16,683 nucleotides of DNA from an uncultured Muribaculaceae bacterium (lineage in GTDB: Bacteria > Bacteroidota > Bacteroidia > Bacteroidales > Muribaculaceae), in the NCBI GenBank assembly GCA_910579105.1, contig CAJTRT010000043.1, forward strand, positions 1-16,683, in the 5' to 3' direction. Under the pieces are notes generated by a model that was not told the origin of the DNA, made no database searches, and saw only the letters and a program-made list of their open reading frames with translations. Below, in pieces: positions 1 to 6,742 of the stretch. Each line of letters starts with the position of its first letter. Position 1 is the first letter of the stretch. The position numbers and the translations under genes are program-made.

Positions 1-105
1 TCAGCGTTCGAGCCATGCCTTTTTGCCATCTTCAAGTTTTATCGGACAGCAATAGAAAAGAAAAGGTGTTTTTTTGGCTGGGGTAGGTGGGTGGTTTTCA
101 TCAAT

Positions 106-133
106 TTGTGGGGACGTGCGGGCCGTGCGTCGC
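106..133 (+). repeat. Degenerate copy of a REP-like hairpin repeat
   Basis: Without gaps, it matches 21 of 28 positions of the better-preserved repeat arm at 6586-6613. The pattern is TTGTGGGGACG, a short stem-loop, then CGTGCGTC. Two stem substitutions (C to T, A to G) would still pair as G-U wobbles in plus-strand RNA. The assignment rests on manual alignment only. Confidence 0.5.
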
Positions 134-230
134 CGCGGTGCGGTATGTCGCGGCCCCCGGCGCCGGTCGGGTTTGGAAACGGGCACCGGCCAATGGAAGC
201 CGATGCCCGGGGTGGGGTCAGTAGCCGGGG

Positions 231-255
231 GTAGGGACGCGATACATCGCGTCCG
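231..255 (+). repeat. REP-like hairpin repeat copy
   Basis: The layout is GTAGGGACGCGA, then a short loop, then TCGCGTCCG. The stem GGACGCGA/TCGCGTCC is perfect. It shares the flanking GTAGGGACGC and GCGTCCG with the repeat pair at 6585-6672 but has different bases at the stem tip. It sits 45 bases beyond the stop codon of the DUF4906 gene. Confidence 0.65.
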
Positions 256-299
256 CATAGGATGTTGCCGCGCGTCCGCGTCCGCGGTCGGGCGGCAGC

Positions 300-3200
300 C
301 TACTTCGCCTCGCCGAAAACGGTGCGGATGAAGCAGGCGTGGCTCTTCGCACGTACGTCGCCATCGGTTTTTGAATCGCCAACGGCATCGTTGTTATACC
401 CTTCGAAGCCCATTGTGAAATAGTTGAAGTCGAACGCTGACGATTTGTGGCTGTCTACCCAATCTTTGCCCTGTGCGTATGGCTGGGGCAGGTGTAGCAC
501 CTTGGTCCAGTATATTGCACCAGGACGTATGGCGAGGTCGTAGAACAATGGGCGGTATTCCATCATAGACTTATCTGCTACTGGATCTACCAGGGCCGAG
601 CGACCGGCATACCGCATTGTGCCGGGCTGGTCTGTGTTTCTCCATCCGGGATCTGATTTTCGGTGACCGTGACCGGAATATCCTATCGGCAGGAATATAT
701 GGTTGTAGGTGGCGGAGTTGCAGACGAACACTCCGCGCATCCCTTTCGGGGAGTCGCCGCCGGTTTCGTCATTATATCCGTAGGCATTCGCTGTGTCGAG
801 CTGGGTTTCCGTAGCCCCGTCGCCGTAAAGCACGCCGTAACCCTTGTTGATTTGGAAATTGATGTCGTTGGCCGAGCTTGCCGTAAGGGTATAGAAGTCC
901 TCGGCGGTCGCAATATGTTCTCCCTTGTTGGAAATAGTCCAATCGTAGAGAAGTGATGCCTCTGTGTTGACGATTTTTGACCAAGAAAGTTCCTCATCAG
1001 TTGAAGCATCTGGCTTTCTGACGGTGAAGGTCTTTGATCCGGGGGCAACGCCGAGTTTAAACCGTTCGTTGTTGGAGGGGCGGATGGCTATTCTACAGCC
1101 GCGGCGGAACAGCGAACCTTCCTGCAAGGGGGATTTTGTATGTACGGCGGAATCTCCCTCGAAATGGTCTATGTTGAACGACGACCACCGCTGGCCGTTA
1201 CCGGCCACGTCGATCGGCTCCTCGTAGCCCGAACGGCAGAATATGTCGTGCTCGCAGGTGAAGTTGTTGTAGCGCACTTTCACCACGGCGCAGCCAACGC
1301 CCCCGTTGAAATTGATGTAGAAGTCAACAGGATGGCCGTTCTCACCTTCGATGCGGTTCACATTCGTCTGGGGCTTGTTGCCCGAGCCGCTCCCCTCGTA
1401 GGTACTTGTGAGGCTGATTACCGGCGCACCCGTACTGATGACCTCGGCACTCCATTTTCCCGCCGAATTGAATACGCGGAACTTGGTGTGGTCGTCCGGG
1501 TCGATATGTGTCAGCTTGGCGTGGAAATTGGATGCGTTCCCCTTTCTTCGCCATACGCCCTTGGGATTCGTAATACGGCGTACCTGGATAACGTCGAGAT
1601 AGACCTCCTTGAAACCCGGCACCGGGGTTTTCTCGTCGGACTCTACCACGCTGATTTTAATCCGCTGTTTCCGGGCATATGGCTCGTAGGGATTGTTGCC
1701 GGTGAATCCGGACCAAGTCAGCAGCTCCTTGGCGCAGGTATACAGTGGAATAGAGAACACGCGTTCTGTGATTTCGTCGCCCTGCTTTTGGGTGGCGCTG
1801 ACGAAATATTTGCCGTCTGAACCTGTCTCGTTGCTGCCGTGGCCACTTGTGTTAGGTATGATTTTGTAGCATCGCTCACCTAAGTTGCCATGGGTATATC
1901 CTGCGCCTGCATAGTAGTTTTTAAGCAATGCGCAATTTTTTGGTTCGCGGCCGTTGTATTTGTTCGACGGAGCACCGACCATATCAGGGTCTTCAATTTT
2001 GATTACCTTGGTCTGCCGTAGCGAGAGGAACCCTACCTGGCGGCCATCGATGTCCTCGTTCGTAGTCACGCTTGTGATGAACGACGGATCAGGTACTGGG
2101 AAAGTTGTGGATGTGTCGCCCCATGGCTTCCAGCACCCTCTCTCGTCAACGATTTCAGCCTTGAGGAAGCTGCCGTCGGGGATGGGGCCGGTGACTTTGA
2201 CGGTGGCCATCATCTTCTTGTTGTAGAGGTAGGAGACGTACTGGGGCGAGGCCACGACGATGCCTTTCTTCTGCTCGTACTCGATGTGCCAGTCGGCGTC
2301 GTTGCCGTAGCCTTTGAATTTGAGCGTCAGCTTGTAGTGGGTGTTTCGCTCGGCGTTGAAGTCGTCCTCGACGTTCTTCCCGAGCATGAAGCGATAACGT
2401 ATGGGGCCGGAGTTGGTGCCGAGGCCGTCGGTATCGGCCAGCCCGGAGCAGCGGTAGTGGCCGTGCACCTGGACGTATGTGCCGAAAGGCTTCCCGTCTT
2501 TCCAACCGGAATCTGGGTTGCCGATTTCGGGGTGCGGGTTGTCGATTTTGTTGTCGCCGTTGGCATCCTGCTTCTTGGAGTTGCCGGTGCCCTGGAGGTT
2601 CTCGTAGAAGAAGAGGGAGGCCTCGGCATGCCCGTGGCGCTTGATGATTTCCGTCGAATCCTTTCCCTCTTTCCCCTTTCCAAAGTAAGGGTGGGCCGAG
2701 TTGCAGACGTGCATAAAGGTTTCGGGCGATAGAATCTTGTCGCCGCTCCCCTTTGGCAGGTCTTGGATTTTTTGATACGGCCCGTAGTAGATCAGGCCGT
2801 TTGTACCCTTGTCGTAGCGGTTGGCTGTGGGTGTCATGGTGTTGGCGTAGGTGCTACCATACACGCGTCCTGCGGTGTTGGGATTCCCCAGGAGGCATTG
2901 CTGGGGAATGTCGAAGAGGCAGATTGAGTCAATGTAGACTTCCACACCGTCGTACAGCTCGGTGCCGTCGAAGGCCACGGTGACTTTCGAGGCCAGGCGG
3001 CGGAGCCAGCAGTGGAGCGAGGTTGTCTCGTTGGTGATGCGCAGGGGGTTGTCGTCGGTTGCCTCGCGGTTGGGGCCGTGGGAGAAGATGCCGAACATCT
3101 CGCTGTTCTGCGACAGGTCGCCGACGACCCACCGGCGGGGGGTGTTCTTCATCGCTTGGCGGTCGGCCAGCTGGTCGCGGGTGAGGTCGGGGGCGTTGGC

Positions 3201-3686
3201 CACGGCGTAGATGTAGAATTCCGTTGCGGGGAGGGTGATGTTGAATGTCACCTTGCCGGTGGCGCTGTCCTGGTAGCCGTCATCTTTCTCGTCGGGGAGG
3301 CGGTTGTCCTCCGCGGGGGAGTAGATGATTTTGGTTATGGATATGTTGTTGCCGCTGGTGCCATACAGGTCAACGCCGACGGCTTTCTTGCCGCTGACGA
3401 GGGTGAAGTCTTCCAGCAGGAGGCCCTCCTTGTCGTAGATGAGGAGGCGGAGGTTGTCGATGTCCTGTATTGAGTTGCCGGGCTGCGCGGTGTCGGCTGC
3501 GCGCGATTCCAGGGGCTGCTCGGTCTCGCTCTCGAAGGCGACTTTCACGGCGATGTGGCGCAGGGAGCCGTCCATGACGCCTCCGGGGCCGGCCTCGAGG
3601 AGGTCGTCGGCGCAGGAGGAGGCCATGGCCGCGGCGGCCATGAGCGCCATCAGGCGGAAGAGTATGGAGGAGTATATGGATTTCAT
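300..3686 (-). CDS. DUF4906 fimbrial tip/adhesin-like lipoprotein
   Basis: This is the last gene of the fimbrial operon and encodes 1128 residues. It probably forms or decorates the distal tip of the fimbria. The start is the ATG at 3686, five bases after the stop of the preceding gene, because it gives a clean lipoprotein signal: a hydrophobic stretch at about 8-22, then ASSC with Cys25. The region at about 430-500 (RYRFMLGKNVEDDFNAERN, then GNDADWHIEY) matches what I know of the DUF4906 family. DANGDNKID at 374-382 looks like a calcium-binding loop. The final ~200 residues (HIFLPIGYSG, RPLFYDLAIRPGAIYW, ending ACFIRTVFGEAK) weakly recall FISUMP/major-paralogous-domain C-termini. SR-AAD at 61-65 is a likely maturation site. 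Codons beyond about residue 509 are markedly less GC-rich than those before. The family call is firm; adhesin function is inferred. Confidence 0.87.
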   Translation of the reverse strand: MKSIYSSILFRLMALMAAAAMASSCADDLLEAGPGGVMDGSLRHIAVKVAFESETEQPLESRAADTAQPGNSIQDIDNLRLLIYDKEGLLLEDFTLVSGKKAVGVDLYGTSGNNISITKIIYSPAEDNRLPDEKDDGYQDSATGKVTFNITLPATEFYIYAVANAPDLTRDQLADRQAMKNTPRRWVVGDLSQNSEMFGIFSHGPNREATDDNPLRITNETTSLHCWLRRLASKVTVAFDGTELYDGVEVYIDSICLFDIPQQCLLGNPNTAGRVYGSTYANTMTPTANRYDKGTNGLIYYGPYQKIQDLPKGSGDKILSPETFMHVCNSAHPYFGKGKEGKDSTEIIKRHGHAEASLFFYENLQGTGNSKKQDANGDNKIDNPHPEIGNPDSGWKDGKPFGTYVQVHGHYRCSGLADTDGLGTNSGPIRYRFMLGKNVEDDFNAERNTHYKLTLKFKGYGNDADWHIEYEQKKGIVVASPQYVSYLYNKKMMATVKVTGPIPDGSFLKAEIVDERGCWKPWGDTSTTFPVPDPSFITSVTTNEDIDGRQVGFLSLRQTKVIKIEDPDMVGAPSNKYNGREPKNCALLKNYYAGAGYTHGNLGERCYKIIPNTSGHGSNETGSDGKYFVSATQKQGDEITERVFSIPLYTCAKELLTWSGFTGNNPYEPYARKQRIKISVVESDEKTPVPGFKEVYLDVIQVRRITNPKGVWRRKGNASNFHAKLTHIDPDDHTKFRVFNSAGKWSAEVISTGAPVISLTSTYEGSGSGNKPQTNVNRIEGENGHPVDFYINFNGGVGCAVVKVRYNNFTCEHDIFCRSGYEEPIDVAGNGQRWSSFNIDHFEGDSAVHTKSPLQEGSLFRRGCRIAIRPSNNERFKLGVAPGSKTFTVRKPDASTDEELSWSKIVNTEASLLYDWTISNKGEHIATAEDFYTLTASSANDINFQINKGYGVLYGDGATETQLDTANAYGYNDETGGDSPKGMRGVFVCNSATYNHIFLPIGYSGHGHRKSDPGWRNTDQPGTMRYAGRSALVDPVADKSMMEYRPLFYDLAIRPGAIYWTKVLHLPQPYAQGKDWVDSHKSSAFDFNYFTMGFEGYNNDAVGDSKTDGDVRAKSHACFIRTVFGEAK

Positions 3687-3691
3687 TGTAC

Positions 3692-5260
3692 TTAATGGCT
3701 GATGAGGTTCGTGCCGGGGAACACGGGCTGCTCTCCTTCGGGGAGCTGCACGCGGTCCGGGGTGTACCACCGCGAGTTCTTTCGGTCGTAGTAGTAATAG
3801 AGCTTCTCCGACGAGAAGTCGATGATCTTGTTCCAGCCGGTGTCGGCGTCGACGTTCTGGAAGGGGTTGAGGATCTGCGTCTTCTTGTCGATTGCGAAGA
3901 AGTCGTCGTCCATGGGGACGTAGTAGCAGAAGAAGCGGTCGTTGTCGTCGCGCACGAGGCTCCAGCCGGTGTCGGGGTCGGTGGTGATGTACGGGTCGGT
4001 CACCTCGGTCGTCTTGTCGGGTCCGTAGTACTTGCCGGTGTCGGGGTCGTACCAGTAGAGGACCTTTCCGTCGTCGTCGAGCACGGGGACGTAGTTTGGC
4101 CCGACGATGAGGCCGAAATCGGGTTTGAGGGGCACTTCGTTGTAGGGCACCACCTGCACCATGGGCGTGAGGTTCTTGCGCAGGGCGAAGCGGTACCAGT
4201 AGTTGCGCAGCAGGTCGAAGTGCTTCCCGGCGTTATCGCCGGAGTAGAACTTGAACTCCACCATGTCGCGGTCGCCGGTTACCCCCTTGAAGCGCACCAT
4301 GATAACCGCGCGCTCGGCCTGTGGGCGGGGCCGCGAGCCGTCGGCGGCGACGATGTTGCGGTATTCGGGCACATAGGCTATGAAGGAGCCGGAGGCGGTC
4401 TTTGCCATGGGCACCTCGCCGTCGGTCTCGGCGGAGGCGGGGACGGAGGGGGTGTTGACATAGTCCTCGTCGTAGCTGCCGTGCACATAGTCGGCCTCGT
4501 TGTTGACCCCGGCGGGGGCGCAGAGGCCGCGTGTGTTGTAGCGGACTATTGAGGCGCTTTCGATGTCGATGGCGGCTCCCTCCTGTTTGAGCACCTCCAC
4601 CTTGGCGTAGGCGCGCAGCAGGTGCAGGCGGCCGATTTCGGCGTGGTTGAGGTCGTCGAACGAGAGGGTCAGCAGCCTGCCTACGCCGAAGAGGGGTATG
4701 GGATTCTCCCGCGAGGGGAGCATCGCCTGGGGGGAGTAGGCGTACTGGATTCCGCGGAGGTCGTCGATGGTGGTTGTGCCGGGCTTGAGCGCGTCTTCGT
4801 CGGGGTATTCGGGCCAGTTGGCCAGGGCCACCACCTTCAGCCGCATGCCGCGTATGTCGGCATTTGTCTCCCCGCTGACATAGTAGGTCTTCGAGGTCTC
4901 GGTCTGTCCGGTGGGGAGTACGGCCTCGATCGAGATCGGGGCCACGAGGCGGTTCCGCTCGTCGAAGAAGTAGAAGCGGAAGTTTTCGCCGTCGATGTCG
5001 ATATAGTTCTCGTACCCCTCGCCGGTGTCGTAGCCGTCGCCGAGATAACCGGGGGCGCGCGAGTAGGTTTTGGAGCCGGAGGTGTCGCCCACGGTGAGGC
5101 TGAACCCTGTGCGGAGCGTCGTCCCCTCCGGCATTTCGCCGGGGAGGGGGGTGGCCGCGCGGGGCTCGTCGGAGGCACACCCGTGCGTCAGCAGCGCCGC
5201 GCAGAGCAGCAGTGCGGAGCGCAGGGTCCTCGCGATAATATGTCTGAACCGTGGGGTCAA
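3692..5260 (-). CDS. Fimbrial tip-type lipoprotein pilin with C-terminal aromatic repeats
   Basis: It encodes a 522-residue accessory pilin, probably a minor or tip subunit of the Mfa type. The only usable start is a TTG at 5260, because an in-frame TAA lies two codons upstream and no ATG follows before the signal peptide. The signal peptide (about 8-27) ends at LLTHGC, with Cys28 as the lipidation site. Residues about 50-380 look like the fimbrial fold: FSLTVGD, then SR-APG at 67-71 as a likely protease site, ENYIDIDGENFRFYFFD, and LRAYAKVEVL near 215. Residues 399-506 are different: 2.5 copies of a 43-residue unit rich in Tyr/Trp/Phe, with DTGW at 430-433 and again at 473-476. It lies 72 bases after the anchor gene and five bases before the DUF4906 gene, so it is cotranscribed. 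The exact subunit role is inferred from position. Confidence 0.8.
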   Translation of the reverse strand: MTPRFRHIIARTLRSALLLCAALLTHGCASDEPRAATPLPGEMPEGTTLRTGFSLTVGDTSGSKTYSRAPGYLGDGYDTGEGYENYIDIDGENFRFYFFDERNRLVAPISIEAVLPTGQTETSKTYYVSGETNADIRGMRLKVVALANWPEYPDEDALKPGTTTIDDLRGIQYAYSPQAMLPSRENPIPLFGVGRLLTLSFDDLNHAEIGRLHLLRAYAKVEVLKQEGAAIDIESASIVRYNTRGLCAPAGVNNEADYVHGSYDEDYVNTPSVPASAETDGEVPMAKTASGSFIAYVPEYRNIVAADGSRPRPQAERAVIMVRFKGVTGDRDMVEFKFYSGDNAGKHFDLLRNYWYRFALRKNLTPMVQVVPYNEVPLKPDFGLIVGPNYVPVLDDDGKVLYWYDPDTGKYYGPDKTTEVTDPYITTDPDTGWSLVRDDNDRFFCYYVPMDDDFFAIDKKTQILNPFQNVDADTGWNKIIDFSSEKLYYYYDRKNSRWYTPDRVQLPEGEQPVFPGTNLISH

Positions 5261-5299
5261 GGTTTATTCTCTTCTTATGTGGTTCTTTATATGTTTTGT

Positions 5300-5325
5300 C
5301 ATACGCGGCACGCCGCGTCGTTACA
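5300..5325 (-). repeat. REP-like hairpin between anchor and tip genes
   Basis: On the minus strand this reads TGTAACGACGCGGC, then GTGCCGCGTATG. The stem ACGCGGC/GCCGCGT (5303-5309 with 5312-5318) is perfect. Its layout (TGTA, two bases, GACGC, stem, GCGT) resembles the repeats at 6585-6672. It begins seven bases after the anchor gene's stop codon. It lacks a T-run, so it is more likely an mRNA-stabilising or partial-attenuation hairpin than a terminator. Confidence 0.6.
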
Positions 5326-5332
5326 TAGGGGG

Positions 5333-6463
5333 TTACAGTTCGATGTCCTGGAACACGACGCGCCAGGAGTTGATTATGATCTGGGATTTGACCCAGCGGT
5401 CGTCCTTGTCGAGGAAGAAGACCATGGAGTAGTCGTCCTGGCGGTCGAGGAATTCCTGGTCGTCCATCGGGGTGCCGTCGGGGCGGCGCTTGGTGCCCTT
5501 GATCAGCAGGCAGTAGTCGACCAGGGGTATGCTGGCGACGAGCTCCTGCTCGTCGTTGTAGATTCTGACGTAGGGTTTCGGTTCCCCCTCGGGGCGCTTC
5601 ACCAGGCGGCCCAGCGACAGCTCGGCCACGGCGGCGCTCACCTGGGTGAGGTAGCGCGAGGGGGCGGGGCGTATCGTCGGTTCGGCCTGCGCGGCCGAGC
5701 GCGGGGTGGGTGAGGTGATCTCGCCCTCGACTTCCACTCCGGCTATTCCGGCGGAGGTGTGGTGGGCGAAGTAGGTCAGCGGCTCGTCGGGGAGGAGGGT
5801 GTTGTCCCAGTCCATCAGGCCGTTCTCGTCGGTGACGGTGAAGGTGAAGGCATCCTTGTCGACCGGCTCGCCCGAGAGGTGCTGCAGGACGATGTGCAGG
5901 TCGTTGGTGTTCTTCACCAGGGGCACCTCGTAGACGTGGGTGCCCTGCGATTTGGGGAAGTTCTGAGCCTCGAGGCGCCCGTGGTAGAGGTTGTCGAGGA
6001 GGCTTGAGACGTGCGAGCCGTCGGTCTGCCAGGGCCCCGGCTTCGGGGTCTCGCGCTCGCCGAGCGAGCAGCGCAGCTCGGTGTGGACGTCGCTGTCGGT
6101 GACGGAGAAGGAGGTGTGGTGCCCCTGTCCGGCCCATGCCAGCAGGGTGTAGTCGCCCGGCGGAACGTCGACGTCCATCAGGTAGCCCTCGCGCGACAGC
6201 TCGTCGCCCGATTCGTGTTTCTTGAATACCACGCGGCCCGTGCTTTCGTCGACGACGTAGAGCGTGACGTCCCTCACCTCCGAGGCGAAGGCGTCGGCGA
6301 ACTTCATATTGTAGTCGTATACGAACTTAACCTTGTAGTATGGGTCGCAGTCTCCCTCGCCGTCGTAGATCAGGCCGTCGCATGAAGCGAGGCCGGCAGC
6401 CGCCGCTGAGAGCAGCGCGGCGAAAGCGAGGCGCGATATTATGCGGTCAAAGCGTAGTGTCAC
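5333..6463 (-). CDS. Mfa2/FimB family fimbrial anchor lipoprotein
   Basis: It encodes 376 residues. Members of this family hold the fimbria in the outer membrane and limit its length. The start is a GTG at 6463, with no ATG nearby in frame. The signal peptide runs to GLASC, with Cys28 as the lipidation site. Soon after comes the family's characteristic stretch YKVKFVYDYNMKFADAF (43-59), followed by a first beta-sandwich (VRDVTLYVVDESTGRVVF) and LLAWAGQGHH (107-116). No basic residue stands at the place where the other pilins have a likely cleavage site, which fits an anchor that keeps its lipid. It lies between the shaft and tip genes, as in known mfa-type operons. A 279-base gap full of hairpins separates it from the shaft gene, so its expression may be lowered relative to the shaft. 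Confidence 0.9.
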   Translation of the reverse strand: MTLRFDRIISRLAFAALLSAAAAGLASCDGLIYDGEGDCDPYYKVKFVYDYNMKFADAFASEVRDVTLYVVDESTGRVVFKKHESGDELSREGYLMDVDVPPGDYTLLAWAGQGHHTSFSVTDSDVHTELRCSLGERETPKPGPWQTDGSHVSSLLDNLYHGRLEAQNFPKSQGTHVYEVPLVKNTNDLHIVLQHLSGEPVDKDAFTFTVTDENGLMDWDNTLLPDEPLTYFAHHTSAGIAGVEVEGEITSPTPRSAAQAEPTIRPAPSRYLTQVSAAVAELSLGRLVKRPEGEPKPYVRIYNDEQELVASIPLVDYCLLIKGTKRRPDGTPMDDQEFLDRQDDYSMVFFLDKDDRWVKSQIIINSWRVVFQDIEL

Positions 6464-6584
6464 GGTTGGTGGTTGGTTTAGGTCGGCCTCCGGGGCTGTC
6501 GCCGTCGGGGCGGTGATAGGGTTGGAGAGATGTTGTGATAGGTCGGTGTTTTAAAACCTCTATGGGGATGTCTTGGAACATCTG

Positions 6585-6613
6585 ATTGTAGGGACGCACG
6601 GTTCGTGCGTCCG
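6585..6613 (+). repeat. REP-like repeat, left arm of an inverted pair
   Basis: This 29-base arm starts ATTGTAGGGACGCACG and ends CGTGCGTCCG. Within it, GGACGCACG pairs perfectly with CGTGCGTCC around a three-base loop. It matches the inverted right arm at 6644-6672 at 28 of 29 positions. Thirty bases separate the arms. The design resembles bacterial interspersed mosaic elements (paired REPs). Confidence 0.85.
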
Positions 6614-6643
6614 AACGTACAGCCTTGGTAGCCGGTTGGTTGG

Positions 6644-6672
6644 CGGACGCACGAGCCGTGCGTCCCTACAAT
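6644..6672 (-). repeat. REP-like repeat, right arm of an inverted pair
   Basis: This is the inverted partner of 6585-6613. Read on the minus strand it starts ATTGTAGGGACGCACG, and it differs from the left arm at one loop base only. It forms its own perfect nine-bp stem with a three-base loop, and with the left arm it could form a 28-of-29-bp stem. It lies 71 bases downstream of the shaft gene's stop codon. Confidence 0.85.
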
Positions 6673-6699
6673 TTAGATGAAGATATGGGTTCCGCGGTA

Positions 6700-6720
6700 C
6701 CCCCCGCTTGTCGCGGGGGG
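6700..6720 (-). other. GC hairpin just after the shaft gene
   Basis: CCCCCCGC (6700-6707) and GCGGGGGG (6713-6720) form a perfect eight-bp stem with a five-base loop, 22 bases after the Mfa1-type stop codon. No T-run follows on the minus strand, so full termination is not predicted. It could protect the 3' end of the shaft message or cause partial termination before the anchor gene. Confidence 0.6.
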
Positions 6721-6742
6721 CGTCACGCGGACCGTGGTTCGT

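Larger units (their letters stand above)
1..299. other. Gene-poor left edge with hairpin repeats
   Basis: No convincing gene is visible here. The stretch lies downstream of the last fimbrial gene, which is transcribed leftward. It contains two REP-like hairpins (listed separately) and an imperfect stem (162-167 with 185-190, GCCGGT/ACCGGC, with an inner GTTT/AAAC pairing). None is followed by a T-run on the minus strand, so no standard terminator for the operon can be assigned. The outermost ~60 bases are more AT-rich than the rest. A minus-strand ATG at 29-27 runs off the window edge and could start another gene, but nine codons are too few to judge. Confidence 0.5.

Noticed and set aside
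1..60. Edge of an insertion sequence
   Set aside because: The AT-rich first 60 bases differ from the rest, but there is no terminal inverted repeat, target duplication or transposase motif inside the window.
1..258. Minus-strand frame of 85 codons at the left edge
   Set aside because: Its product is an Arg/Pro-rich string with no signal or domain, and it runs through two hairpin repeats. The last codons could belong to something beyond the edge, but that cannot be judged here.
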